Part shown: positions 35,176 through 44,186 of the stretch, one piece after another
Layout of the letters: each line of letters begins with the position of its first letter
Numbering within the stretch: position 1 is the stretch's first letter
From: Burkholderia sp. L27(2015)
GTDB lineage: Bacteria > Pseudomonadota > Gammaproteobacteria > Burkholderiales > Burkholderiaceae
DNA length: 64,000 nt
Direction of reading: 5' to 3'
Assembly (NCBI RefSeq): GCF_009765705.1
Contig: NZ_LMUX01000020.1
Coordinates: forward strand, 268,291 to 332,290
Position numbers and translations under genes: made by a program
The notes under the pieces: model-generated
The model's database searches: none
What the model was told of the DNA's origin: nothing
Seen by the model: the letters and a program-made list of their open reading frames with translations, nothing else

Positions 35176-36171
35176 TCAGCGTGCGGGCGCACTGGCGGCA
35201 TGGTCCGATGCCGTTGCTCCTGATGAAGCCGGTGCGGGGTTCGCAGTGGGGTTCGCTGCGGCAACGGCGCCGCTGGCCGGCGCATTATTTGCCGCCGCCC
35301 GATCGGCCTCAGCGCCAGTTTGCACGATCACTGTACAGGTCAGGCCCGCAGCCAGCAGCACTCCGCCCGGTACCGGATCGAGCTTGATGCGTACCGGCAC
35401 CCGTTGCGCCAGGCGGACCCAGTTGAACGTCGGATTGACATCGGCTGTCAGGTCCCGGCTCTGTGGGTTGTCGCGATCGTAAATACCGCGCGCGATACTT
35501 TCGACGTGCCCCGTCAGACGGCCCCCGTTCATCAGTTCAATGCGCACGGGCGCGCCGATCTTGATGGCCGGCAGCTTGGTTTCTTCGAAGTAGCCATAGA
35601 CCCAGAACGAATCGCTGTCGACGACCGCCAGGCGGGCGGACCCTGCGATGGCGTAGTCGCCTCTCTGAACCTGCAGGTTGGTCACGTAGCCGTTGATCGG
35701 CGAGCGCACCGTGGTGCGATCCAGATTCAACTGGGCGGCGGCACGCTGTGCCTGCGCTGCCTGGTAATCCGCATAGGCCGACTGTGCCGCCAGCGTGGAG
35801 TTCTCGCGTTGTTCGGCCGAAACCACCAGGCTATCGAGATCGGCTCGGCGTCGGGCGTCGGAGACCCGCATGGCCCAGATGCTCTTTTTCTCGGCCACGG
35901 CCGCATCGGCTTGCTCCAGCGCGATCTCATAATGCGATCGATCGATCTGCATCAGTACGTCACCGCGCTTGACCCATTGATTATCGTAGACGGGCAGGCC
36001 GGTCACGGCACCGGACACATCGGGTGCGATATTGAGCACATAAGCACGCACGCGGCCGTCGCGCGTCCATGGGCGGTCCTCATAGTTATGCCAAAGGGCT
36101 TGACCGATAACGATCGCCGCAATTGCAATAAGAACCGTCGCGAGCACGCGAAGAAAATTTCGGATAAACAT
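35176..36171 (-). CDS. HlyD-family periplasmic adaptor (AaeA/FusE-like)
   Basis: From the ATG at 36171 the product is 331 residues. A short N-terminal anchor (NFLRVLATVLIAIAAIVIGQALW) is followed by the biotinyl-lipoyl half-motifs (IAPDVSGAVTGLPVYDNQWVKRGDVLMQID and RTTVRSPINGYVTNLQVQRGDYA) around a coiled-coil hairpin (AALAQ/AEKK-rich). A beta-barrel and an Ala/Pro/Ser-rich tail follow. It links the FUSC pump to the outer-membrane channel. It is last in the operon outer-membrane channel-FUSC-DUF1656-adaptor. TTG 36186 is an alternative start. Confidence 0.92.
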   Translation of the reverse strand: MFIRNFLRVLATVLIAIAAIVIGQALWHNYEDRPWTRDGRVRAYVLNIAPDVSGAVTGLPVYDNQWVKRGDVLMQIDRSHYEIALEQADAAVAEKKSIWAMRVSDARRRADLDSLVVSAEQRENSTLAAQSAYADYQAAQAQRAAAQLNLDRTTVRSPINGYVTNLQVQRGDYAIAGSARLAVVDSDSFWVYGYFEETKLPAIKIGAPVRIELMNGGRLTGHVESIARGIYDRDNPQSRDLTADVNPTFNWVRLAQRVPVRIKLDPVPGGVLLAAGLTCTVIVQTGAEADRAAANNAPASGAVAAANPTANPAPASSGATASDHAASAPAR

Positions 36172-36248
36172 AATGGCAAGCGTCAAATCAAAGGAAGGAA
36201 TGGGCCGCGCTAGTCTGGCGCCGTAGTTTGTACCACGGGTTTTTATTT

Positions 36249-36284
36249 TGAGTTTTACCTCGGGTTTTACCTCGGGTTTTACCT
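36249..36284. repeat. 12-bp tandem repeat at the DUF1656 gene end
   Basis: Three copies of CGGGTTTTACCT (the first with TGA in place of CGG) at 36249, 36261 and 36273. The last copy contains the stop and last Arg codon of the DUF1656 gene. Confidence 0.9.
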
Positions 36285-36479
36285 ATAAACGAGAAGACCC
36301 AAGCTACCGAAAATGCAAATAAAAAAACTGACGCGAAAGAGCTGTGGATGCCATACGAGGCGATACGCACCGGTCCACAGTACCAACCGGTCGACCAGCC
36401 AGGTCAGCGGAATGCTGGCAAAGAGGATGATTAACAAGCTCGGTACATAGATACCGAAAAAAGTGAAATCACGCGACAT
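36279..36479 (-). CDS. DUF1656 small membrane protein (AaeX-like)
   Basis: A 66-residue protein with two transmembrane helices, MSRDFTFFGIYVPSLLIILFA and FRVSFFICIFGSLGLLVYR. It overlaps the 3' end of the FUSC gene by 11 bp and lies upstream of the HlyD gene. Small DUF1656 proteins accompany AaeAB/fusaric-acid pumps; their role is not settled. Confidence 0.9.
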   Translation of the reverse strand: MSRDFTFFGIYVPSLLIILFASIPLTWLVDRLVLWTGAYRLVWHPQLFRVSFFICIFGSLGLLVYR

Positions 36480-38736
36480 TGGGCACTCCGGTCGGGGCGG
36501 TTGCGCAAAAGCTCGCGCCGCCTGGCAACGGCGAGACCGGATCGAGCAGAGCGCTGCGGATAAAATGCAAGTAGCTGGCGATACGGTTCATGCTGGCAAT
36601 ATGCGCTTCGTTGAAGGGCGCGACGCCGGCGGATACGCGTTCGATCGTGGCCTGCATGACCGCGATCGCGTGCGATGTGGTGCGCAAAGTATTCATGCGT
36701 TGTTCTACCGTGGGTTTGCGAAACAACTGCTCGATGTCGAGCCGAGTGGCGCGCAACGCTTGCTGCCAGCCGCCGCGCTCACCGGCGCTTGCGGGGATCG
36801 GCGTAACGATGCCCATCGAGGCTATCTCGTCGCGCAATTCCAGGACGGCATGGCCGATTTCCAATACCAGAAACATCCAGGAAAGCGCGACCTGTGGGGC
36901 GTGTAGACGCTCCGTCGCCAACATGCTGGCCTGCTGCATCAGATCTCGCGTGCCGCCTTCCAGGCGTTCCGGCAGGCCGGCGCGGTCGCTGCTGCAGGCC
37001 ATCACCACTTGCCGTCGCAAATCGCGCACGATGTGCGCCAGCCACCAGCCGCTGGTGGGCGGCAAGATCAAGGCAAACGCCGCCGTGGCTATCCCGTTGG
37101 CGAAAATGATCCCGAGCATGTTGTTGAAGAAACCGATGGGATCGTAATGGATCACATTGTCGGGTCCGGCGCTAAAACAAAAGAAAATCAGAAAGCCCGT
37201 GCCCACACCGCCCCAGCGCGGATGCGTGGTGAGCGCAAGTGCGCCGACCAGGAATGGCGCGAGCACCACGCATAGCAGCGGGAATCCGTCGATAAGGGGA
37301 TAAAGCAGAAACACGCATATCGCGCCGGCCGGCAACGCCAGCACGGCGCCGAATAACAGCCCGGTGGCAACGCGTACCGGGTTCGCTGTGGTGGCCGCCA
37401 GTGCGACCGCCGTGCCTGCCAGGATCATCATCAATTCGCCACCGGGCCACGCCGTGGCGAACCAGAACAGGCCCACCGTGCTCAGGACTACGACGGCACG
37501 CAGGCCCGATACCGCGGAGCTGAGCAGGCCGGTTTTGGGCACATAGGGTCGCGCTGCTTGCTGCGTCTGGCTAGCGGTCGGCTTGGCTAGCGCAGCATAG
37601 CTGTCGGTGTAGGCATACAACTCGTCGACAAAACGCAGCAGCAGTTCCGATGCAGTGTCGAAGTCCAGTAGCAAACCGGTGCTCTGGTTTGCGGCCAGCC
37701 CGGCTGCGGTCAATTGCACACGGGTGGCACGCAGGCGTTGCGGCAAGCTCGCGCGAAACGACATCAGGCGTTCGACCGACGCCCGCGCATCCGCAGGCTT
37801 CAGTACGGGCGCCGTTTCGGGGCTGAGCAGCGGAGCAATTTCGCGCAAATACGGTTCGAAGTATTCGCGCACCAGACTGCTACCGGCCTCTTGCCCGTCG
37901 CGCAGCCGGTTGAACAACTGGTGCAGCGCATGCAAGCGAGTCGAGACCGCCATGAAATCGTGATTCATCCGCATCAGGATCGGGCTGCGCAACCGGATCT
38001 CGGGATGTTCGAAGACTGCGACACTACGCGTCGCTTCGAGGCTGATCACGTCCCCCACGATACGCACGTTGGTGTCCTCGATCCCGGCGCGGTCGATACG
38101 ACCCGCCAAGGTGGCTGCGACAAATTCGACGAACCCGGTAAAGCGCGAGCGCACCGCACGCGGCAGCGCGTCACCGGCAAATTGAGGGAATACCAGCGCG
38201 CTGATAACGGTGGAAACGATCACGCCCAACGACACTTCGTTGACCCGCGTTACTGCCGCCTGAAAAATGCTGTCTGGGTTCGCTATCGTGGGGACTGCCA
38301 CCAAGGCGGCGGTATATCCCGCCAGCACAAACGCGTACGAACGAAAGTTGCGATTGCGGGTGGCACCCGCGGTACAGATCGCGATCCATACGATCGTGGC
38401 CGCCAGCAATATGGTCGGTTCATGCGCGAACAACCCCACCACAAGCAGCGAAACCAGGGACCCGATGACGGTGCCGGCGATCCGGTAAAAACTTTTCGCG
38501 ATCACCGCGCCGCTATAAGGCTGCATGACAATAAACACGGTGGTCATCGCCGTGCGCGGTTGCGGCAGTTCGAGGCGCATCGCGATCCACAAACTGAGCA
38601 ATGCGGCGGCGAGTGTTTTCGCGATGAATAGCCAGGACGGCAAGGAGCTGCTCAGCCACTCCTGGGCGCCGTCTCGCCACGGCTCCCAACCGTGGGCCGC
38701 GCGTGGGGCTGGAGTCGAGCTCGGGGTAGGGCTCAT
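36469..38736 (-). CDS. FUSC-family (fusaric acid resistance/AaeB-like) efflux pump
   Basis: A 755-residue inner-membrane transporter with two blocks of about five to six transmembrane helices separated by a large cytoplasmic region. The first block starts PSWLFIAKTLAAALLSLWIAMRLELPQPRTAMTTVFIVMQPYSGAV, the FUSC signature. The second includes WPGGELMMILAGTAVALAATTANPV. Such pumps expel aromatic carboxylic acids (fusaric or p-hydroxybenzoic acid) using the proton gradient. It overlaps the channel gene by ATGA and DUF1656 by 11 bp, so all four genes are coupled. Confidence 0.94.
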   Translation of the reverse strand: MSPTPSSTPAPRAAHGWEPWRDGAQEWLSSSLPSWLFIAKTLAAALLSLWIAMRLELPQPRTAMTTVFIVMQPYSGAVIAKSFYRIAGTVIGSLVSLLVVGLFAHEPTILLAATIVWIAICTAGATRNRNFRSYAFVLAGYTAALVAVPTIANPDSIFQAAVTRVNEVSLGVIVSTVISALVFPQFAGDALPRAVRSRFTGFVEFVAATLAGRIDRAGIEDTNVRIVGDVISLEATRSVAVFEHPEIRLRSPILMRMNHDFMAVSTRLHALHQLFNRLRDGQEAGSSLVREYFEPYLREIAPLLSPETAPVLKPADARASVERLMSFRASLPQRLRATRVQLTAAGLAANQSTGLLLDFDTASELLLRFVDELYAYTDSYAALAKPTASQTQQAARPYVPKTGLLSSAVSGLRAVVVLSTVGLFWFATAWPGGELMMILAGTAVALAATTANPVRVATGLLFGAVLALPAGAICVFLLYPLIDGFPLLCVVLAPFLVGALALTTHPRWGGVGTGFLIFFCFSAGPDNVIHYDPIGFFNNMLGIIFANGIATAAFALILPPTSGWWLAHIVRDLRRQVVMACSSDRAGLPERLEGGTRDLMQQASMLATERLHAPQVALSWMFLVLEIGHAVLELRDEIASMGIVTPIPASAGERGGWQQALRATRLDIEQLFRKPTVEQRMNTLRTTSHAIAVMQATIERVSAGVAPFNEAHIASMNRIASYLHFIRSALLDPVSPLPGGASFCATAPTGVPNVA

Positions 38737-40310
38737 GGGGACACCGCGGGGGAAACCGCCGGCGTCGCTGCCGGGGACATCGCGGGCGGCATCGCGGCGA
38801 CGTCAGACGGCGCGGTATTCGGATTTTCTGGCGGCAGGCCACCACCCAGCGCACTCATCAAGGTCGCGTAAGCATTGATCCGGCTGGCGACCAGGCGCTG
38901 TTGCGCTTGTTGCTCGGTCAGCAAACGCGTTTGTGCATCGAGCACATTCAGGTAATCGGTCAAGCCGCGACGAAAACCCTCGGTCGCGAGCCGGTCGTTT
39001 TTCTGCGCGATGGTGAGCGACTGATCGACCTGGGTTTGCTGCCGCGCCAGGGAGTTGAGCGTGACGATTTGATCCGAGACTTGTTTAAATGCGTTCAACA
39101 CCGTCTGGTCGTATTGAGCCACCGCGACGTCGTAGCTCGCTGATGCCGCGCCCAATTGCGCGCGCAACCGGCCGCCGTCGAAGATCGGCAACGATAATGC
39201 CGGTCCGGCCGTATAGCTCAGATTCTTGGCGGCCAGGAAGGTAAACAGGCCGCCCCCGATCGGACCACCCGCTGCTGCAAAGCCGCCGGCGGTAGCCACT
39301 AAGCTTACATTGGGATAGAACGCCGCTTTGGCGGCCGCCACGCCCTGGCTTTGTGCTTCGACCATCCAGCGTTGTGCCACGACGTCCGGACGATGGCCGA
39401 GCAGGTCGAGCGACAAATTGGCAGGCAACGCAGGCGCGCCGCCATTCTGGACGATATCGATCAGGCTCGGACGTTGCAGCCCATCGGCGGCTCCGGGGCC
39501 TTTGCCCATCAGTATCGCCAACTCGTTACGCAACAGCGCAGTGCTTTCGTCCAGCGCCTCGATCTGTCGACGTGTCTCGGGCAACAGCACTTGAGCCTGG
39601 CTGACGTCGAACTGCGTGCCGATGCCGCCGCTTAAGCGCTTATCGGCAATCTCTACGATGTGGGTCTGTTCGCCCAGAATTGCGGTCAATTTGTCGCGCA
39701 GCGCATAGTTCAGCGAAAACTCGACATAGGTGCGAATAATGTTCGTTTCCAGGCTTAACTGTGCGGCCCGCTGGTCCGCGGCCGTGGCGTGAGCGACATC
39801 CAGTCCGCGCCGGGCAAGATCTTTATTGTGTCCGAACAGATCGAGATCGTACGACAGGCCAAGTGTGGCGGTGTTGTTCCAAGTGGTCGCGCCGCCGAGA
39901 GCGCCAGGGCCATAGAAAAAGTTATCGGGCCAACGTTCGCGCGCCACGCTCGCGTCCAGATTCAGTTGCGGGAGGGTGTCGGCGCGGGCTTCCTGCGCCA
40001 ACGCCGTGGCTTCCCGCGTGCGCGCGGCGGCAACAGCGAGAGTGGGGTTGTCCTGCAACGCGACGGCGATCAATTGGTTGAGTTGCGCGTCGTGGAGATC
40101 GCGCCACCAAGCGTCGCTCGGCCACGCAGCGTTCTGGCTTGCCGTACGTAGCGCTACACCCTGATCGATCTGGCTCGCCGCAAGCGGATGCGCTTGCGGC
40201 GCGATTCCGTGCGTGTCGGCACAACTTGCACACACCGCGCAACCGAAAATTGTGATCGATACGGTCAAGAACCGCCGCATTGACGTGATTCTGCGCAATA
40301 TGGAAAACAC
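38733..40310 (-). CDS. NodT-family outer membrane efflux lipoprotein
   Basis: A 525-residue TolC/OprM-type channel. I prefer the GTG at 40310, because AGGGAG sits 8 nt upstream; the ATG at 40280 has no clear site. The lipoprotein signal ends CAVCASC. Paired outer-membrane efflux repeats follow (DNPTLAVAAARTREATALAQEARADTLPQLNLDAS and NLSLDLLGHRPDVVAQRWMVEAQSQGVAAAKAAFYPNVSL). The end is an Ala/Pro/Ser/Val repeat (AMPPAMSPAATPAVSPAVSP). It is the first gene of the efflux operon, divergent from the LysR gene. Confidence 0.92.
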   Translation of the reverse strand: MFSILRRITSMRRFLTVSITIFGCAVCASCADTHGIAPQAHPLAASQIDQGVALRTASQNAAWPSDAWWRDLHDAQLNQLIAVALQDNPTLAVAAARTREATALAQEARADTLPQLNLDASVARERWPDNFFYGPGALGGATTWNNTATLGLSYDLDLFGHNKDLARRGLDVAHATAADQRAAQLSLETNIIRTYVEFSLNYALRDKLTAILGEQTHIVEIADKRLSGGIGTQFDVSQAQVLLPETRRQIEALDESTALLRNELAILMGKGPGAADGLQRPSLIDIVQNGGAPALPANLSLDLLGHRPDVVAQRWMVEAQSQGVAAAKAAFYPNVSLVATAGGFAAAGGPIGGGLFTFLAAKNLSYTAGPALSLPIFDGGRLRAQLGAASASYDVAVAQYDQTVLNAFKQVSDQIVTLNSLARQQTQVDQSLTIAQKNDRLATEGFRRGLTDYLNVLDAQTRLLTEQQAQQRLVASRINAYATLMSALGGGLPPENPNTAPSDVAAMPPAMSPAATPAVSPAVSP

Positions 40311-40393
40311 CGCGACTTCTCCCTATGCATCCAAAAGTGGTCGATTCTATGGGGGTGGTATCAAACCACTAAGCGGTATTGCAGTAAAGGCTT

Positions 40394-40410
40394 ATTGCAT
40401 TTTCAGCAAT
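40394..40410. promoter_or_regulatory. LysR-type operator candidate between efflux operon and regulator
   Basis: ATTGC-N7-GCAAT is a perfect 5-bp inverted repeat and fits the T-N11-A LysR box. It lies 59 bp upstream of the lysR ATG and 84 bp upstream of the efflux operon start, in the shared gap. Confidence 0.55.
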
Positions 40411-40468
40411 AATATTTGTGATGTTTTGGGTAACAATAGGACCATTCTGAAACGACCAAAGCTGCATC

Positions 40469-41449
40469 ATGGATACGCTACAAAACATGCGCGTTTTTAT
40501 GCGCATAGTGGAGGATGGCAGTTTTACCGCCGCCGCCCGCCACCTGAACGCGACGACAGCTTATGTGTCCCGGGCGATCTCCGACCTCGAGACGCATTTG
40601 CGTACGCGGCTGTTGAATCGTACCACCCGGCGCATTGCCATGACCGAGGCGGGCGAGCGCTATTTGCAGCGCTGTGAGCAGATTCTGGCCTACGTCGATG
40701 AAGCGGAAGCGGAAGCGAGCGATGCGCACGCACGCCCGTCGGGCACCTTGCGCGTGCACGCCATGAGCAGCCTTGGCCAGCACTATGTAATTCCCGCCAT
40801 TTCGCGATATCAGCAAGTTTACCCCGAAGTCAACGTCCAACTGACGCTGGCGCCGCGCATTCCGGATCTGTTCGACGAAGGCTATGACGTTTCGGTGGTT
40901 CTGGCGACCGACTTGCCGGATTCCGGGTTGATCGCGCAGAAACTGGGAGTGAGCTACAGTATTTTGTGCGCGTCCCCGGACTACCTGGAACGCTATGGCA
41001 CGCCGCGCACTTTGGCGGAATTGCAGCAGCACAATTGCCTGCAATTGGTGAGCCCGGTATTCGTGCCCGATGTGTGGGCCTTCCAGGGGCCGGGCGGTAT
41101 CGAAAACGTACCGATCACCGGCTCGTTTCAGGTCAACGTGGCGGAGTCCATGCTCGTCGCCGTGCGCGAAGGCATGGGGATAGGGTCGGTGCCGGTTTAT
41201 TCGGCGGTTGAGGGGCTCAAGAGCGGCGAGTTTGTCAGAGTCATGCCGCAGCACGGTCTACAGCACCTGAACGTGTACGCGCTTTACGCGTCGCGCCAAT
41301 ATCTCGATGCCAAGATAAAGGCCTGGATCGACGTGCTGCGCCAGACCCTGCCGGCCGCGATGCAGGGCGATGAGGATGCCCTGGCCAGGTTTTCAGCCGC
41401 GGCGCCGACGGCGCGTGCTTCTGTTGGGGTGCTGGCCGAAGCCTTGTGA
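40469..41449 (+). CDS. LysR-family transcriptional regulator of the efflux operon
   Basis: A 326-residue LTTR. The N-terminal winged HTH is MRVFMRIVEDGSFTAAARHLNATTAYVSRAISDLETHLRTRLLNRTTRRIAMTEAG and the effector domain begins near SGTLRVHAMSSLGQHYVIPAI. It belongs to the AaeR/CrgA-like branch. Divergent placement next to the efflux operon and the box at 40394-40410 suggest it activates the pump in response to an aromatic acid. Confidence 0.93.
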   Translation: MDTLQNMRVFMRIVEDGSFTAAARHLNATTAYVSRAISDLETHLRTRLLNRTTRRIAMTEAGERYLQRCEQILAYVDEAEAEASDAHARPSGTLRVHAMSSLGQHYVIPAISRYQQVYPEVNVQLTLAPRIPDLFDEGYDVSVVLATDLPDSGLIAQKLGVSYSILCASPDYLERYGTPRTLAELQQHNCLQLVSPVFVPDVWAFQGPGGIENVPITGSFQVNVAESMLVAVREGMGIGSVPVYSAVEGLKSGEFVRVMPQHGLQHLNVYALYASRQYLDAKIKAWIDVLRQTLPAAMQGDEDALARFSAAAPTARASVGVLAEAL

Positions 41450-41508
41450 GATCGTTTGGATGGGCCGTCGCAGCGTTGTAGTAAAGCGCTTGCAATACGC
41501 CCTTGCAA

Positions 41509-41547
41509 GCCTTCGCAGTAAGTCTTCGTAGTAAGCCTTTGTAGCAA
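41509..41547. repeat. 13-bp tandem repeat after the LysR gene
   Basis: Three imperfect copies (GCCTTCGCAGTAA, GTCTTCGTAGTAA, GCCTTTGTAGCAA) at 41509, 41522 and 41535 in the 213-bp gap before the DUF1223 gene. No other feature is seen in that gap. Confidence 0.85.
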
Positions 41548-41662
41548 ACGGTAATCAATCACTGCCTTGTCGCCGCCCGCGACACGGATTTATTTGTGTC
41601 ACTGCTGTAAGGTATCGATCGTTCTTGCGACCAAGAATCATCCTACCGAACGGACGTGAGCC

Positions 41663-42532
41663 ATGAAATCCTCTTTTTTCCATACCGCCGCGCAAGCTCG
41701 GACCGTGCTGCGACGCGTCGGCCGCCATGCTGGCTTGGTGTTCGCCGCTCTGGCGATGCTCTGGTCGTGCACATTATGGGCCGCTGAGCAGTGCACGGCT
41801 CACAGCGGCGCGCAGCGCCTGGCACTGGTCGAACTCTACACTTCGGAAGGTTGCAGCAGTTGCCCGCCTGCGGATCAGTGGCTGGGCGAAATTGGCAACA
41901 CCCGTGGCAACACCGGCGGCACCGACCAGCAAGCTCACTTTATTCCCCTCGCATTACATGTCGACTACTGGGATAGCCTGGGTTGGCACGATCGCTTTGC
42001 CCAACATCAATTTACCGAGCGCCAGCAAAGCTTGAGCGAGCGTGCCGGCAGCCACATCGTCTACACGCCGGAGGTCGCGGTTGGCGGCTTCGAACTGCGC
42101 GACTGGAATTCGGCCGCCGCGTTCAAGAGCTCGGTGGCGAAGATCAATGCCCAACCCAGCGGTGCCGATATTCAATTGAGTCTGGCGCCGGACAGTGCTG
42201 GCCCCACGACCGCTGATCTGGACGCGCATTTCACATTGCCCGCCGGTGCGGGAGCCCAAGGGGCCCAAGCTTACGTCGCGGTGTTCGAAAACAATCTGAC
42301 CAGTCAGGTAAAGGCTGGCGAGAATATGGGCGCAACCTTGCATCATCAATTCGTCGTGCGGCAATGGCTGGGCCCCGTGCCCATCACCGACGGCCGCGCA
42401 CGCATTACGCAAAAAATTGCCTTGGCGCCCGACGCAAACGCGCATTCTGACAGGCCGACGGGCGTCGTCGCTTTCGTGCAGAATAGTCAGGGTGACATCC
42501 TACAAGCGTTGGCTTTACCCGAATGCCATTGA
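41663..42532 (+). CDS. DUF1223 thioredoxin-like exported protein
   Basis: A 289-residue protein with an N-terminal signal peptide (HAGLVFAALAMLWSCTLWAAEQ). The DUF1223 core follows: LVELYTSEGCSSCPPADQWLGEI, with CSSC in the position of a thioredoxin active site, then PLALHVDYWDSLGWHDRFAQHQFTERQ and YTPEVAVGGFELRDW. It is probably periplasmic and redox-active, though no reaction is established. The cytochrome b561 and molybdoenzyme genes follow closely (28 and 9 bp gaps), so the three may share an operon. Confidence 0.88.
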   Translation: MKSSFFHTAAQARTVLRRVGRHAGLVFAALAMLWSCTLWAAEQCTAHSGAQRLALVELYTSEGCSSCPPADQWLGEIGNTRGNTGGTDQQAHFIPLALHVDYWDSLGWHDRFAQHQFTERQQSLSERAGSHIVYTPEVAVGGFELRDWNSAAAFKSSVAKINAQPSGADIQLSLAPDSAGPTTADLDAHFTLPAGAGAQGAQAYVAVFENNLTSQVKAGENMGATLHHQFVVRQWLGPVPITDGRARITQKIALAPDANAHSDRPTGVVAFVQNSQGDILQALALPECH

Positions 42533-42559
42533 ATCGACTCAAACTGCAGGAAAGAGACC

Positions 42560-43264
42560 ATGACAACATCAATTGAAGGTGCGGCGCCACCTATTGAAGG
42601 TGCGGCGCCACCTGAAAGTACGGCGCCACATACGCCCCAGGAGCGCCATGCACCTCAGGCGCTACGTTCGCGCGACACAAAGCCGATCAATCCGCTATGG
42701 GTGCGCATCACGCATTGGCTCAATGCCTTTGCCGTCGTGATCATGGTGCTTTCGGGCTGGCGTATTTACGACGCCTCGCCGATTTTCCCGAGCTGGACAT
42801 TTCCGCCTCAATTCACCTTGGGTGGTTGGCTGGGCGGCGCGCTGCAGTGGCATTTTGCCGCGATGTGGCTGGTGTTCGGCTGCGGCCTCGTGTATCTGAC
42901 GATGAATCTGTTCACCGGCCGCTTCTTTCGCAAATTCTTTCCGCTTTCGCCCAAAGCCGTGATCGGTGATCTGGTCAAGGCATTGACCGGCAAGCTGGGC
43001 CATGAGGATTTGCGGCATTTCAATGCCGTTCAGAAACTCGCCTACCTCTCGGTGGTTGTTGCACTGATCGTGGTTGTCCTGTCGGGGCTGGCGATCTGGA
43101 AGTCGGTGCAACTGCCGTTGCTGCGCGATTTGATGGGTGGCTATGACACGGCACGCATTGTGCATTTCTGCGCGATGACGTTTATCGTGCTGTTCTTTTT
43201 TGTTCATATTGCGATGGTCGCGCTGGTGCCGCGCTCGCTGTTGACGATGTTGCGGGGCCGCTAG
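42560..43264 (+). CDS. Cytochrome b561-type membrane protein
   Basis: A 234-residue protein with four transmembrane helices. Heme-ligand His candidates are in RITHWLNAFAVVIMVLSGWRIYD, WHFAAMWLVFGCGLVYL, QKLAYLSVVVALIVVVLSGLAIWK and ARIVHFCAMTFIVLFFFVHIAMV. It resembles the membrane subunit of bacterial molybdoenzyme and thiosulfate-reductase-type systems. The molybdopterin protein gene starts 9 bp later, so electron transfer between the quinone pool and that enzyme is likely. The N-terminus contains a coding repeat of 21 bp. Confidence 0.88.
   Translation: MTTSIEGAAPPIEGAAPPESTAPHTPQERHAPQALRSRDTKPINPLWVRITHWLNAFAVVIMVLSGWRIYDASPIFPSWTFPPQFTLGGWLGGALQWHFAAMWLVFGCGLVYLTMNLFTGRFFRKFFPLSPKAVIGDLVKALTGKLGHEDLRHFNAVQKLAYLSVVVALIVVVLSGLAIWKSVQLPLLRDLMGGYDTARIVHFCAMTFIVLFFFVHIAMVALVPRSLLTMLRGR
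42572..42629 (+). repeat. 21-bp tandem repeat in the cytochrome b561 start
   Basis: Two exact copies of a 21-bp unit (encoding IEGAAPP) at 42572 and 42593 and a partial third, ESTAP. They sit in the soluble N-terminal tail and keep the frame. Confidence 0.9.
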
Positions 43265-43273
43265 GAGATCGCC

Positions 43274-44062
43274 ATGACCACACCGAAACGAAAGCCTTCA
43301 TTGATCGATCCATCGTTGGATCGACGCTTGATTTTGAAAGATGCGCAGCGCGAGCTACAGGCTCCGGCCCGGCGCTTGTTCGCTAAACGCGCGATCACGC
43401 TAGGCGGCCTGTCGATGCTCACGGGCTGCTCGATTACCGACGACAAATCGGTCAACAGCTTCCTGACCGCGGTGTCGCGCATGAACGACCGCGTGCAGGG
43501 TTTGCTCTTCGACCCGAACCGGCTGGCGCCGACCTATCCGGAGTCGATGCTGACCAAGCCGTTTCCCTTCAACGCGTTCTACGACATCGATAGCGCGCCG
43601 GAAGTCGATGGCGCGAGCTACAAGCTCGAGATCAGCGGCCTCGTGCAGGACAAACATGCGTGGACGCTGCCTGAGCTCTACGCGCTGCCGCAGGCTAGCC
43701 AGATCACCCGGCATATCTGCGTCGAAGGCTGGAGCGCGATCGGGCACTGGGGCGGCACGCCGTTCGCGGGCTTTTTGAAGCGCATCGGCGCGGATACGAC
43801 CGCCAAGTACATCGGTTTCAAGTGCGCCGATAACTATTACGAAAGCATCGACATGGCGACGGCGCTGCACCCGCAAACCTTGTTGACCTTCACCTATGAC
43901 GGCCAGACGCTGCCGCCCAAATATGGGTATCCGATGAAGCTGCGCATGCCGACGAAGCTGGGCTACAAAAATCCCAAGCATATCGTCTCGATGTTCGTAA
44001 CCAATACCTATCCCGGTGGCTATTGGGTCGATCAGGGATACAACTGGTTCGGCGGTTCCTGA
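43274..44062 (+). CDS. Sulfite-oxidase-like molybdopterin-binding protein (MsrP/YedY type)
   Basis: A 262-residue protein with the oxidoreductase molybdopterin-binding domain. The Mo-ligand Cys149 is in HICVEGWSAIGHWGG, and the end reads PKHIVSMFVTNTYPGGYWVDQGYNWF. At residues 33-38 the sequence RRLFAK is a Tat-like twin-arginine motif, and LTGC follows at 49-52. This suggests Tat export, possibly with a lipid anchor. Relatives reduce methionine sulfoxide or oxidise sulfur compounds. The cytochrome b561 gene just upstream is the probable electron partner. Confidence 0.88.
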   Translation: MTTPKRKPSLIDPSLDRRLILKDAQRELQAPARRLFAKRAITLGGLSMLTGCSITDDKSVNSFLTAVSRMNDRVQGLLFDPNRLAPTYPESMLTKPFPFNAFYDIDSAPEVDGASYKLEISGLVQDKHAWTLPELYALPQASQITRHICVEGWSAIGHWGGTPFAGFLKRIGADTTAKYIGFKCADNYYESIDMATALHPQTLLTFTYDGQTLPPKYGYPMKLRMPTKLGYKNPKHIVSMFVTNTYPGGYWVDQGYNWFGGS

Positions 44063-44186
44063 GCCGGCATAGGTATCTTCCCTCAAGTTCTGTGGCGCGG
44101 TTCCGTATATATTCGTACCACGAACGTGCAGCCGTGCAAGGCGAGTAACGATTGCGCGCGCTGCCGAAAAAAAGGGGAGACGACGG

